Part shown: one piece after another, positions 1 through 9,534 of the stretch
Layout: the number at the start of each line of letters is the position of its first letter
How positions within the stretch are numbered: position 1 is the first letter of the stretch
From: Mucilaginibacter sp. MD40
Lineage (GTDB): Bacteria; Bacteroidota; Bacteroidia; Sphingobacteriales; Sphingobacteriaceae
Assembly (NCBI RefSeq): GCF_002288635.1
Contig: NZ_NRSW01000001.1
Span: 2,497,831 to 2,561,830 of the forward strand
DNA length: 64,000 nucleotides
Direction of reading: 5' to 3'
Made by a program: the position numbers and the translations under genes
Notes under the pieces: model-generated
The model's input: the letters and a program-made list of their open reading frames with translations, nothing else
What the model was told of the DNA's origin: nothing
Database searches by the model: none

Positions 1-128
1 AGGATAAAATAAAGATAGCTGTATTGGGCTAAAACACGGCTATATAAACTTTAAGAATATACCAAAGGCATAAAATTTCAATACTTTTTAATAATATTAT
101 GCCATCAAACAGCCATTAAGCACCCTGC
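1..128. other. AT-rich leader before first gene
   Basis: I see no coding region here. The stretch is AT-rich and lies upstream of the first glycosyltransferase, so it probably holds that gene's promoter and 5' leader. The window edge cuts off whatever lies further upstream. Confidence 0.5.
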
Positions 129-1052
129 ATGAAAAAAGTATCTGTTGTTACTATCAATTATAATCAGGATAAGATAACGGAAGAACTCCTGGTATCCATC
201 GCCGAAACCAATACCTACGAGAACCTTGAAGTGATTGTAGTGGATAATGGCAGCACCGTTAACCCTATCCCGTTATGGACCGGCAAATACCCTGATGTAA
301 AATTTATCCGCTCGGAGGCCAACCTCGGTTTCTCGGGTGGTAATAACATTGGTATAGCGCAAGCCACCGGCGATTATTACTTCCTGGTTAACAACGATAC
401 CGAGTTTTCGCCGGGCCTGGTACAAAAACTGGTGGATATTTTAGACACCCACCCGCAGGTAGGCATCATATCTCCAAAACTGGTGTATGATTATGACCGA
501 AGTATTATCCAGTATGTAGGGTTTACCCAGGTTGATTATTATACCTGCCGTAACCGTGCCGTAGGTAAAGGTGAAAAGGATAACGGGCAATATGACAACT
601 TGCTTGGCCAAACCGGCTATTGCCACGGTGGCGCCATGATGGTAAAACGCGAAACCTGCGAAAAAGCCGGCTTAATGGCCGATAACTTCTTTATTTATTA
701 TGAAGAGGTAGACTGGGGCGAACGCATTAACCGGTCTGGCTACCAGGCGTGGGTACGTGGCGACGCGGTGATCTACCACAAAGAATCTATGACGGTGGGT
801 AAGAAAAGTGCCTTTAAAGAGTACTTTATGAACCGCAACCGTATACTGTTCATCAGGCATAACGCGCCGTTTTTTAAAGCGCTGGTGTTTTATTTCTATT
901 TCATGTTACTGGTGGTTCCCCGGAACATTTTAGGATATATTAAAGAAAAGAAATACAACTTTATTCCCATCTTATTCAGGGCTATCTGGTGGAATGTTAC
1001 TCATAATAAACACAGTACCGAGCTGGGCTTTACCATAAACAAAGTTTCATGA
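129..1052 (+). CDS. GT2 family glycosyltransferase (rhamnosyltransferase-like)
   Basis: A 307-aa GT-A fold family 2 glycosyltransferase, likely transferring a sugar from a nucleotide-sugar donor onto a surface polysaccharide or glycolipid at the inner membrane. The nucleotide-binding start is visible (SVVTINYNQ, then VVDNGS near residue 40). A DxD-equivalent NNDTEF lies near residue 90, and GGAMMVKRE near 167 with YYEEVDW after it resembles the acceptor and catalytic region of WbbL-like rhamnosyltransferases. A hydrophobic stretch near residue 255 may dock it to the membrane. Its TGA overlaps the ATG of the next glycosyltransferase (ATGA), so the two are probably co-translated. The substrate cannot be told from sequence. 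Confidence 0.85.
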   Translation: MKKVSVVTINYNQDKITEELLVSIAETNTYENLEVIVVDNGSTVNPIPLWTGKYPDVKFIRSEANLGFSGGNNIGIAQATGDYYFLVNNDTEFSPGLVQKLVDILDTHPQVGIISPKLVYDYDRSIIQYVGFTQVDYYTCRNRAVGKGEKDNGQYDNLLGQTGYCHGGAMMVKRETCEKAGLMADNFFIYYEEVDWGERINRSGYQAWVRGDAVIYHKESMTVGKKSAFKEYFMNRNRILFIRHNAPFFKALVFYFYFMLLVVPRNILGYIKEKKYNFIPILFRAIWWNVTHNKHSTELGFTINKVS

Positions 1053-2224
1053 TAGTTTTGCTTTGGATTAGCTTGTTTGTAGTAGCCTACACCTTTGTAG
1101 GCTACGGCTTTTTGCTGTATTTTATTATCAAGATCAAACGCTCTGTTAGAGGCAAGCCGGCTATACCTGCTATTATTCCGGATGCGTTGCCTACTTGTAC
1201 GCTTGTTGTAGCTGCCTACAATGAAGAGCATTTCATTACGCAAAAGATCAATAACTCCCTGGAGCTTAAATATCCGGAAGGAAAGCTAAAATTTGTTTTT
1301 GTAACCGACGGATCATCAGACCGTGCGCCCGAAATAATAGCGCAGTACCCGCAAATACAACTATTGCACCGCCCAGAACGAGCAGGCAAGATAGCCGCCG
1401 TACACAGGGCCATGGAACAGGTAGATACCGAGGTAGTGGTATTTACAGATGCCAATACTTTTTTAAACCCCGAGGCTATTGAGCGTATTTGCAGGCATTA
1501 CAGCGATAGAACCGTTGGCGCTGTAGCAGGAGAGAAGCGTGTACAGGTGGATAACAGTGCGGATGCCAGCGCGGCAGGCGAGGGTTTTTACTGGAAATAT
1601 GAATCAACCTTAAAGAAATGGGATTCGGAACTATACTCTGTGGTAGGCGCGGCAGGCGAACTCTTCAGCGTTCGGCGCGATTTGTACCAGGATGTGCCAC
1701 CGGATACCGTTCTTGACGATTTTATGATCTCCATGCTCATAGCAGAACAAGGTTACCGCATTATTTATGAACCCGATGCTTACGCGCTTGAAACCGCTTC
1801 AGAAAATGTTGGTGAAGAACTTAAACGCAAAATACGTATAGCGGCAGGGGGCATACAGTCCATTATCAGGCTTAAAAGCCTGCTGTTCTCAGCTAAATAT
1901 CCGCTGCTCTCATTCCAGTATGTGAGCCACCGTGTTTTACGGTGGACGGTTACGCCATTTTTCCTTATCCTTGCTTTCCTTATCAATCTGCAGCTGGCAG
2001 CTGTGCATTATAGCTTGTTTTATATCTTGCTATTGATGGCACAAGTGGTTTTTTATTTACTGGCCGCCATCGGTTTTATAATGGAAAAGCGGCACATCCG
2101 TATCAAGGCGCTGTTTATTCCCTATTATTTTTGCGTAATGAATTATGCCGTACTTGCCGGTATTGTGCGCTATTTCACCAAAAAACAAAGTGCCGTTTGG
2201 GAAAAGGCCCAGCGTAAAATGTAG
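1049..2224 (+). CDS. membrane-bound GT2 glycosyltransferase
   Basis: A 391-aa processive-type family 2 glycosyltransferase. An N-terminal membrane segment (residues 1-28) is followed by a cytosolic GT-A domain with VTDGSSD (UDP binding), TDANTF (DxD-like) and LDDFMIS (candidate catalytic Asp). HRVLRW resembles the (Q/R)xxRW motif, and three or so C-terminal membrane spans follow. This layout is that of poly-GlcNAc/cellulose-synthase-like enzymes, which polymerise or transfer sugars at the inner membrane. It overlaps the upstream glycosyltransferase by 4 nt, indicating a joint role in exopolysaccharide or glycolipid assembly. The product is unknown. Confidence 0.85.
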   Translation: MIVLLWISLFVVAYTFVGYGFLLYFIIKIKRSVRGKPAIPAIIPDALPTCTLVVAAYNEEHFITQKINNSLELKYPEGKLKFVFVTDGSSDRAPEIIAQYPQIQLLHRPERAGKIAAVHRAMEQVDTEVVVFTDANTFLNPEAIERICRHYSDRTVGAVAGEKRVQVDNSADASAAGEGFYWKYESTLKKWDSELYSVVGAAGELFSVRRDLYQDVPPDTVLDDFMISMLIAEQGYRIIYEPDAYALETASENVGEELKRKIRIAAGGIQSIIRLKSLLFSAKYPLLSFQYVSHRVLRWTVTPFFLILAFLINLQLAAVHYSLFYILLLMAQVVFYLLAAIGFIMEKRHIRIKALFIPYYFCVMNYAVLAGIVRYFTKKQSAVWEKAQRKM

Positions 2225-2270
2225 TTTTTGATTTAGCTTTTACTATCGCCTGTTAACGCTGAATATTGCG

Positions 2271-2278
2271 TAATTTTG
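2271..2278 (+). promoter_or_regulatory. Bacteroidetes -7 box TAATTTTG
   Basis: TAATTTTG matches the Bacteroidetes -7 consensus TAnnTTTG and lies about 50 bp before the ATG of the DUF763 gene. It is assigned by motif and position only. Confidence 0.5.
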
Positions 2279-2328
2279 TAATTAGTATTTAACAAATACC
2301 ATCTGCCGCAATTAAAAGTTAAATATTC

Positions 2329-3531
2329 ATGAAACGTTCGGGAAGTGCCGACCTGCCTCTACACTACGGTTATGTTCCGCTTTGGCTTGCCGAACGCATG
2401 GCCAAACTGGGGCTTGCCGTAGTAGAAAGTATTGTACTTGATTATGGGAAGGATGAGGTAATCAGGCGTTTGAGCGACCCTTTCTGGTTTCAAAGTCTCG
2501 GTGCCGTAATGGGTATGGACTGGCATTCATCAGGCGTTACTACGTCCGTTATGGGTGCTTTAAAAAGGGCCATAAATCCGCGCAGTCGCGAACTGGGTAT
2601 CTATATTTGCGGCGGCAAAGGCAAACACTCTACCAGGACACCCGCTGAACTTTTAAACGTTTGTAACCTTACCGGCCTAAATGGCGATGAATTGGTGAAA
2701 TGCAGCAAGCTAAGCGCTAAGGTAGATAATACCGCCATACAGGATGGCTTTCAGTTATACACACATAATTTTATTTTAAGTGATACTGGTAAATGGGCTG
2801 TTGTACAGCAGGGTATGAGCGATGCCAGCCGTACGGCACGCAGGTACCACTGGCATTCTGAGCAATTAACTTCTTTTGTAGAAGACCCGCATACCTGCAT
2901 TTACGGCAGGAATGAGGGCTATATACTGAACATGGCCGATAAACAAGCCGGCAGCTCACGTAAGGGAGTTATGCAGATAGCGGCCGAAAAGCCCGAACTG
3001 ATGCTTAAAGAGATCCGCCAACTGGTTATGCCCGGTCACCACGATGTACGGGCTAAAGATGTAGACCTGAAAAGGCTTGGCGCCGTATTGTGGCTGGCTC
3101 ATGAAAAACAACCTCAGGACTTTGAAGATCTGCTGATGCTGCAAGGCCTGGGCCCGCGCACCTTGCAGTCGCTGGCGCTGGTAAGCGAAGTAATACATGG
3201 TACGCCATCACGATTTAAGGACCCGGCAAGGTTCTCCTTCGCGCATGGCGGTAAAGACGGGCATCCGTTCCCGGTACCCACCAAAGTTTATGATGAAACC
3301 ATAGGCACGCTGCAAAACGCCATACAAAAAGCTAAACTCGGGCATACGGAAAAGAATGAGGCTATTAAACGGCTTACAGATATTGCCCAAGCAGCAGAAA
3401 AGGATTTTACCCCCAACGCTAATTTTGAGCATGTGATTGAGGAAGAAAGAAAACAATCATGGCGTTATGGCGGCCGTACGGTGTTCGGCAAAGAAAAACC
3501 GCCGCATAACCAGCAGCTTAAATTATTTTAG
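2329..3531 (+). CDS. DUF763 domain protein
   Basis: A 400-aa protein that I recognise as the DUF763 family from its N-terminal pattern (SGSADLPLHYG near residue 5, FWFQSLGAVMGMDWHSSG near 55) and GKGKHSTRTPAEL near 105. The family has no established function. Residues around 275-290 (LLMLQGLGPRTLQSLALVSE) read like a helix-hairpin-helix, a non-specific DNA-binding element, so a nucleic-acid role is plausible but is inference. The length is full for the family. Its end overlaps the convergent DUF4142 gene by 9 nt. Confidence 0.8.
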   Translation: MKRSGSADLPLHYGYVPLWLAERMAKLGLAVVESIVLDYGKDEVIRRLSDPFWFQSLGAVMGMDWHSSGVTTSVMGALKRAINPRSRELGIYICGGKGKHSTRTPAELLNVCNLTGLNGDELVKCSKLSAKVDNTAIQDGFQLYTHNFILSDTGKWAVVQQGMSDASRTARRYHWHSEQLTSFVEDPHTCIYGRNEGYILNMADKQAGSSRKGVMQIAAEKPELMLKEIRQLVMPGHHDVRAKDVDLKRLGAVLWLAHEKQPQDFEDLLMLQGLGPRTLQSLALVSEVIHGTPSRFKDPARFSFAHGGKDGHPFPVPTKVYDETIGTLQNAIQKAKLGHTEKNEAIKRLTDIAQAAEKDFTPNANFEHVIEEERKQSWRYGGRTVFGKEKPPHNQQLKLF

Positions 3532-4047
3532 ATCGGTGCAAATGGTATTGGCTACTTTAAAATGCGCTTCGAGCTTGGGTAGCGTTTCCTCAGCGAAATC
3601 CTGAATATCTCCGCTGGTGTTATTGATGGCGTTCTTAAACAAGGCTATAGCTTTCTCATGATCGTTGACCATTACCTGCGCGTAAGCCTTATCAAAACCT
3701 TCGCCTTTTGGCATTTTCTCAAGGCTTTGTAATGATTGCTGATGAATAGTACTCAGTTGATCACTTAACGTGATGTGGTATTTATCGGCAAGCTTTTTTA
3801 TGTCGGCACCGGCGCTGTTGTGGTGATCAAGAATCGCCTTGGCCATACTAATGATCGCCGTATCGCCGGTTTTTTGCAGTGCAAGCTGCGATAACTTGAC
3901 TTCTGCCATAGCGTCTTCATTGGCCGCTTGCACAAAACTTACCGCGTCAGCATCAATACTTTTATTGTAGTTTTTACCTTTCCGGTTATTACAAGCCAGT
4001 ATCTCTAAAAACGCTACAAGCAGTAACACAGCGCCAAATCTTCTCAT
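3523..4047 (-). CDS. DUF4142 family lipoprotein
   Basis: A 174-aa predicted lipoprotein: the signal peptide ends in a lipobox-like LEILAC with the cysteine near residue 19. The rest is a mostly helical DUF4142 domain (ferritin-like bundle) with the typical HH/NSAGADIKKLADKY and MVNDHEKAIALF stretches. DUF4142 proteins occur in the periplasm or on the outer membrane and their biochemical role is not established. It is convergent with the DUF763 gene. Confidence 0.75.
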   Translation of the reverse strand: MRRFGAVLLLVAFLEILACNNRKGKNYNKSIDADAVSFVQAANEDAMAEVKLSQLALQKTGDTAIISMAKAILDHHNSAGADIKKLADKYHITLSDQLSTIHQQSLQSLEKMPKGEGFDKAYAQVMVNDHEKAIALFKNAINNTSGDIQDFAEETLPKLEAHFKVANTICTDLK

Positions 4048-4121
4048 ATAGCTATCTTAACTTATAACTATCTAACAAAATTTGGCACTATGAGTTTGAT
4101 ACCTTTACAAATACTTTTATG

Positions 4122-6695
4122 CTAAGCCAGGTTACGGCCGGCATTCACAATACCGTAAACCGTGCGTATCACCAGTTTGTTGTAAACACCTATTAATTCC
4201 TCGTCGTCTATTTCATTCAGGCGCAGGAGCGCGTAGTGCTGTATAATTACCAATGGCAGCACAATACGTTCGCGTACGGCAATGGAACGCCTGTCAACAG
4301 GGTATTCTTCCATCAGCACGTTTGTACCGGTGAGTTGCAGCAACATGTCACGCGTTAATTCGTATTCGGCTTTAAGGCCCTTCCAGAATTTGCTGAACTT
4401 TTTATCATTAGCCATGTAGGCGGTAACCCTGAAATCTGATTTAGACATAGACATCATACAGTTATCCAGCATGGTCTTAAAAAAGCCCGAGCGGTGGTAT
4501 AACTCCTGCACTTCGTCCCAATGTCCGCTTTCTTTCATTTGCTTTAACGCGGTACCCACACCGTAAAAACCCGGAATATTTTGTTTAAGCTGGCTCCAGG
4601 ATGTTACAAAGCTGATAGCCCGGAGATCTTCCAGTTTTAGTTTAGCTCCCGGGTTACGTTTAGTTGGCCTGCTGCTGATATTGATCTGGGATAACAGCTT
4701 CAGCGGACTAAATTTTTCCAGGTAATCCATAAATAGGGGATGCTCGCGCAGCTCCATAAATAGTTTATGGCTGCTTTCGGCCATGTTGGAAATAAGCGAT
4801 TTATGCTTTTCATCAAGCAGGTCAAAATGGTTGGGGTGCAGGGCAGATGTTACGCCCGCGCTAATGAGTTGTTCTGTATTAAAACGGGCGGTTTCAACAG
4901 AGCCATATTGCGAACTTACCGTTTGCCCCTGTATAGTCAACTGGATATGATCATTCGCTATCTCCTTGCCCATAGAAGCATAAAAGCGGTGCGTTTTACC
5001 ACCGCCGCGGGCAGGCGGGCCACCACGGCCATCAAAAAATGCCAGTTGTATACCGTGCTTACGTGCCATAGCGGTAAGTTCAACTTTGGCCTTATATATG
5101 CTCCAGTTAGCCATCAGGTAGCCGCCATCCTTGGTACTGTCGCTAAAGCCCAGCATAATGGTTTGCTTGTTTCCGCGCTTTTTAAGGTGAGCCTTGTAGA
5201 AAGGGTGGGTGTACAGGCGCTCCATCACCTCACTGGCATGTTTAAGATCATTAACGGTCTCAAACAATGGCATAAAATCAATACTCAGCTTATCCTTTTC
5301 CCAGCCGCTCCATAAAAACAGGGCGATGAGCTGTAGAATATCTGATGCCTGCTGGCAATTGCTGATAATAAAACGCTGACAGCCTTTTTCACCATTACTG
5401 TGTTGTATCTGTTTTACCAGCCTGATGGTGTCCAGCGTATCGCGTATGAGGGGCTCAGCCGTTTCGGGGCATTTAAAATCGGCCTGGTTAAATGGCAAGC
5501 TCTTAATTTTAGCCGCCTCATCCATTTCTTCGTAATTTTTGGGTACGCCGGTATATACTTTTTCTGTAGTATACTTAAACACGTTACGCAATACGCGGCT
5601 ATCCTGCCTGATATCAAGCGTGGCGAAGTAACTACCGAAAAGCTTCACCTTTTGTATCAGGTTATCTACTACGCTCACAAACAAACCATCATGTTCTTTT
5701 ACCAGTGTTTCGCGCATATCGCGAAGAGTTTTCAGTAGCTCGGGCTGCAAATCCTTTGGATTCTCCTGTGGGTTAAAAGCATTATCATACAGCAAACTCT
5801 CCAGGAGGGCAATGGTATCCGTAAAGCCACGGAAAGTGATGCGGCGTTTCAGGTTCCTGAAATCGCGGTAATAACACCTGTAGATGATCTGCCGCAGCAT
5901 AGACGATACCGAACGCGTAGTTTCGGTGGTCACATTAGGGTTACCATCCCTGTCGCCACCCGGCCAGAAACCCAGCTCCAGTACGTTGGCATTCCCCTCA
6001 ATATCAAATTCATCCTCTAATTTTGATTGTATTGACGATAACGCGTTGTAGAAAATATTTTCGAGGAACCATACCAGGCTGGCAGCCTCATCCACGGGGG
6101 TAGGCGATGTTTTGTTGAAGAATGGCGTTTTACCTAACTGCTGCAGTAACACATCAATGGTGGATATATCGTTGGCTTTAAGCGCCTCAATAAGATCGGT
6201 CATAATACCCAGCACGCTTCCCGGGTAAAACTGTGTAGGGTGAGCGGTTAATACCAGCCTGAGCGAAAAATCCTGTAATTGTTTGCTGATGCGGGCACGC
6301 GCCTCCTCGCTTTGCGAGGCCTGCTGTATGAGGCTTTGCAATGTACCGGTATCATCTCCGCGGCCGACCTTGTTAAATAGCGAATCTTCAATAGCATCAA
6401 ACAATACCACCTGGCGTTCAATATATTGTATAAACCTGAATAACCGGTTCAGCTCTTCGCGATGATCAATACCGGGGACATATTTTTTAAAAAATGATTC
6501 GATGATCTCCACCGGGGATAGCTGTTCGGCGGCTCCTTTTTCACAATGTGAGCTAAAAAAGGGCAGCAATATCCCTATCTCCTTTACCTGGTAAAACGGA
6601 AGCGTTTGAAATAAACTGTTGTACAGCTCAAAACGTTTAACCACCTCATGGTTAAATACAGTTTCTTTTTGGCTTAGCCTTAAGGTTGATGGCAT
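4122..6695 (-). CDS. ppc: phosphoenolpyruvate carboxylase
   Basis: An 857-aa PEP carboxylase, which adds bicarbonate to PEP to give oxaloacetate and refills the TCA cycle. The catalytic His region LTAHPTQ (about residue 155), GGDRDGNPNVT (about 245), GFSDSTKDGGYLMANW (about 520), the glycine-rich catalytic loop FFDGRGGPPARGGG (about 555) and ISSRPTKR are all present. It is slightly shorter than proteobacterial enzymes (about 880 aa or more) but has all the core motifs. It is transcribed singly, divergent from the FUSC gene across a 188-bp AT-rich gap. Confidence 0.97.
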   Translation of the reverse strand: MPSTLRLSQKETVFNHEVVKRFELYNSLFQTLPFYQVKEIGILLPFFSSHCEKGAAEQLSPVEIIESFFKKYVPGIDHREELNRLFRFIQYIERQVVLFDAIEDSLFNKVGRGDDTGTLQSLIQQASQSEEARARISKQLQDFSLRLVLTAHPTQFYPGSVLGIMTDLIEALKANDISTIDVLLQQLGKTPFFNKTSPTPVDEAASLVWFLENIFYNALSSIQSKLEDEFDIEGNANVLELGFWPGGDRDGNPNVTTETTRSVSSMLRQIIYRCYYRDFRNLKRRITFRGFTDTIALLESLLYDNAFNPQENPKDLQPELLKTLRDMRETLVKEHDGLFVSVVDNLIQKVKLFGSYFATLDIRQDSRVLRNVFKYTTEKVYTGVPKNYEEMDEAAKIKSLPFNQADFKCPETAEPLIRDTLDTIRLVKQIQHSNGEKGCQRFIISNCQQASDILQLIALFLWSGWEKDKLSIDFMPLFETVNDLKHASEVMERLYTHPFYKAHLKKRGNKQTIMLGFSDSTKDGGYLMANWSIYKAKVELTAMARKHGIQLAFFDGRGGPPARGGGKTHRFYASMGKEIANDHIQLTIQGQTVSSQYGSVETARFNTEQLISAGVTSALHPNHFDLLDEKHKSLISNMAESSHKLFMELREHPLFMDYLEKFSPLKLLSQINISSRPTKRNPGAKLKLEDLRAISFVTSWSQLKQNIPGFYGVGTALKQMKESGHWDEVQELYHRSGFFKTMLDNCMMSMSKSDFRVTAYMANDKKFSKFWKGLKAEYELTRDMLLQLTGTNVLMEEYPVDRRSIAVRERIVLPLVIIQHYALLRLNEIDDEELIGVYNKLVIRTVYGIVNAGRNLA

Positions 6696-6844
6696 ACGGT
6701 AATTTTTAACAGGTGAAATTGGTATATAACGGCGTGAATTTAATTATCTAAAATCAAAATACGTCATAAAGTATTAAATTATTAATAATAAGGTCAATTT
6801 AATGCGATAATGATTAGTATAAACTTAGCGGCAAAATATTTGTT

Positions 6845-6852
6845 TAGTTTTG
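6845..6852 (+). promoter_or_regulatory. Bacteroidetes -7 box TAGTTTTG
   Basis: TAGTTTTG fits TAnnTTTG and ends about 30 bp before the ATG of the FUSC gene, inside the divergent ppc/FUSC gap. It is assigned by motif only. Confidence 0.5.
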
Positions 6853-6883
6853 CATCACAAATATCCAGCCCAACAAAATATCC

Positions 6884-9049
6884 ATGAAGAGCCAACAGCG
6901 CGAAATAAAAAGCTTTTTTTACAGCCAATATTTTTCTGATGGCCTGCGCATGACCATGGGGATACTTATCCCTACACTGGTAATGATGGAACTGGGTGAT
7001 TTTGATACCGGGTTAACCCTCTCTTTAGGAGCGCTTTGTATTTGCACTATTGACACTCCCGGCCCGCTTACACACAAGCGCAATGGTATGGCCATTGGCA
7101 ACCTGTTGTTGTTATTGGTAGCCCTTACAACGGGTTACGCGCGCATGAATGTGGTTGCCCTGGCTATTGAAATTACCATTTTCGCTTTCCTGTTCTCCAT
7201 GCTTACGGTTTATGGTAACCGGGCAGCATCAGTAGGTACATCGTCTCTGCTCATCATGATATTTATGATGGACAAGCATTTACCGCCGGAGGAGGTACCC
7301 GGGTTTAGCCTTACGCTACTGGCGGGTGGTATATGGTACATGCTGTTCGCCATTATATTTTTCGGGATAAGGCCTTACCGCGCCGCTCAGCAAACATTGG
7401 GAGAAAACGTAGCCGATATTGCCAACTTTCTGCGCATTAAGGCAGATTTTTATGATACCAGAACAGATATAGACGAGAACTACAAAAAGCTGGTACTATC
7501 ACAGATACAGGTGAGCAACCACCAGGACGCGGTGCGTGAAATACTGTTTAAAAGCCGCATGCTGGTAAAAGAATCGACCCCGGCAAGCCGCATACTGGTG
7601 CTTACCTTTAATGACCTGGTTGATATGTTTGAGCAGATCATGGCTACCCACTATGATTATGCTTATATCCGCGAGAAATTTGAACACACCGGCATATTGA
7701 CTGACATCAACCGGTTTCTGCACATCGTAGCGGATGATCTGGACAACATCGGCTATGCGGTGCTGGCCAACACCAGGCCTCAAAAACTAAGTAACCTCGA
7801 CCTGCAACTGGAAAGGTTAAAGGTAAAGATTGATGAAGTAGGTGCCGATGAAAAAGAAACCAGCAACCTGGTACTAAAAAAGATATTAATTAACCTGCGC
7901 GATCTTGTGGGTCGTATCGGCAATATTTATAAGTATTATCATTCCAAAGCTTCTGACGGGCTGGTACAGAGTAAGCCGGGTGTTGAATACTCCAAATTTG
8001 TAGCCCAGCTTGACTTTGCCCCCCATATATTTACCGATAACCTTACGCTAAAATCGGGCGCTTTTAAACATGCCCTGCGGGTAGCGCTGGTGTGTTTGGT
8101 TGGTTTTATAACGGCCAAGAATTTCTCACTGGGCGGGCATAGCTACTGGGTGCTGCTCACCATTATCGTGATCCTGAAACCGGGTTTCAGCCTTTCAAAA
8201 CAACGCAACTACCAGCGTTTGATCGGTACCATTGCCGGTGGCGTGATCGGGGTGCTGATACTGAACCTGATACCCGATAAAACGGCCCAGTTTGTTATAC
8301 TGGTGGTTTTAATGATAGGTACTTACAGCTTTTCGAGGCTCAACTACATTGTATCCGTTATCCTCATGACGCCTTATGTGCTATTATTGTTCAAGTTTTT
8401 GGGGGTGGGCATATTAGATGTGGCGCAGGAACGAATTATTGATACGATAATAGGTTCGGGCATTGCATTTTTAGCCAGTTATCTTATCTTCCCTACATGG
8501 GAATTTCAACAGGTGAGCGATAGCCTTAAGATGGCTATTACCGCCAATTTGAATTACCTGCGTAAAATATCAGACAGCCTCTCGGGCATTGAAGTTACCT
8601 TAACCGAATATAAATTGGCCCGTAAGGATGTATATGTGAGCTCGGCCAACTTATCTGCCGTATTTGAGCGTATGACGTCGGAGCCTAAGAGTAAGCAGCG
8701 TAATATTAAAGACCTGCATAAATTTGTGGTACTGAACCACATCCTGGCTTCTTACGCGGCTAATATTGCATCGGCTTTGGTACTTAATCGCCCTAAAAAT
8801 ACTCATGCCGATATGCAAAAACTGGTAAAACGCAGTATTGCTACCCTTAGAGACACCCAAAGGAAATTAAGCGCCGAAGTTGTGAGCAGTCAACCACCCG
8901 AAGATAACATCAAGTTAAATCCTGCTACAAAACCTGAAGCCCCGCAAGTGCCACTAAACGCCGATGAGAAGCTGATGAAAGAGCAACTCGGCTTTATCAA
9001 CAAGATCTCCGTGGATATAGCCAAGGTTACCGAAGCTGTACTAACCTGA
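6884..9049 (+). CDS. FUSC/YccS-like inner membrane protein
   Basis: A 721-aa protein with two sets of hydrophobic spans (about residues 20-165 and 395-530) separated by cytosolic helical regions, the architecture of FUSC/YccS/aromatic acid exporter-like proteins. GHSYWVLLTIIVILKPGFSLSKQR is the hallmark of the second FUSC half. Members are proposed exporters (for example AaeB for aromatic acids), but the substrate here is unknown. It stands alone, divergent from ppc, and ends 2 nt before the convergent PRC-barrel gene. Confidence 0.85.
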   Translation: MKSQQREIKSFFYSQYFSDGLRMTMGILIPTLVMMELGDFDTGLTLSLGALCICTIDTPGPLTHKRNGMAIGNLLLLLVALTTGYARMNVVALAIEITIFAFLFSMLTVYGNRAASVGTSSLLIMIFMMDKHLPPEEVPGFSLTLLAGGIWYMLFAIIFFGIRPYRAAQQTLGENVADIANFLRIKADFYDTRTDIDENYKKLVLSQIQVSNHQDAVREILFKSRMLVKESTPASRILVLTFNDLVDMFEQIMATHYDYAYIREKFEHTGILTDINRFLHIVADDLDNIGYAVLANTRPQKLSNLDLQLERLKVKIDEVGADEKETSNLVLKKILINLRDLVGRIGNIYKYYHSKASDGLVQSKPGVEYSKFVAQLDFAPHIFTDNLTLKSGAFKHALRVALVCLVGFITAKNFSLGGHSYWVLLTIIVILKPGFSLSKQRNYQRLIGTIAGGVIGVLILNLIPDKTAQFVILVVLMIGTYSFSRLNYIVSVILMTPYVLLLFKFLGVGILDVAQERIIDTIIGSGIAFLASYLIFPTWEFQQVSDSLKMAITANLNYLRKISDSLSGIEVTLTEYKLARKDVYVSSANLSAVFERMTSEPKSKQRNIKDLHKFVVLNHILASYAANIASALVLNRPKNTHADMQKLVKRSIATLRDTQRKLSAEVVSSQPPEDNIKLNPATKPEAPQVPLNADEKLMKEQLGFINKISVDIAKVTEAVLT

Positions 9050-9051
9050 TA

Positions 9052-9513
9052 TTAGTCCTTCTTGGCGTAAAATTTGGTTTGTGCCACGTGTAGTGAACCG
9101 GGTGGGATAGGAGCGTCGCGTTCCGGAATGTCTAAAGCACGCCTTATAGTATCGTCTGTATCTTTATTGATCTCGCGTCCACGTTCGTAAAGCGGCAAAT
9201 ATTCCAGCGTGGTGGTACTTATACCCGGCAATTTAACTACGTCTTTGTCCAGGTCAAAAACTGCAATATCTATCGGGACTATTACCCGACCATCATCAAG
9301 CCCGGCATTGTTGCTTTCCATATCCAGTATAATGTAGCGTACTTTTCTTGTATCGGCGTTAAATAAGAGGTCGTAAACTTCGCCCACTTTGTTTTGGTGG
9401 GTATCTAAAACATCCCAGCCCATAACGTTGGGTTGGCTGTCAACTATTTCAAAATCGCTCTCGCTTAATTCTTCAAGGAGGCCGTAGTCGGCGCTGTTAT
9501 CTGCAAAATCCAT
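9052..9513 (-). CDS. PRC-barrel domain protein
   Basis: A 153-aa protein whose residues 25-95 form a PRC-barrel-like domain (VMGWDVLDTHQNKVGEVYDLLFN, then VRYIILDM). This small beta barrel is found in photosynthetic reaction centre H subunits, RimM and many stress-related bacterial proteins. The C-terminal part (GREINKDTDDTIRRAL) is hydrophilic. No catalytic function is implied. It lies 21 nt downstream of the OmpA-like gene on the same strand and is probably co-transcribed with it. Confidence 0.75.
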   Translation of the reverse strand: MDFADNSADYGLLEELSESDFEIVDSQPNVMGWDVLDTHQNKVGEVYDLLFNADTRKVRYIILDMESNNAGLDDGRVIVPIDIAVFDLDKDVVKLPGISTTTLEYLPLYERGREINKDTDDTIRRALDIPERDAPIPPGSLHVAQTKFYAKKD

Positions 9514-9534
9514 TTTGGTATGTATTAAAGTAAA

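Noticed and set aside
4767..5315. A 182-aa plus-strand frame antisense to ppc
   Set aside because: It is a shadow of the strongly conserved PEP carboxylase gene and has no family features of its own.
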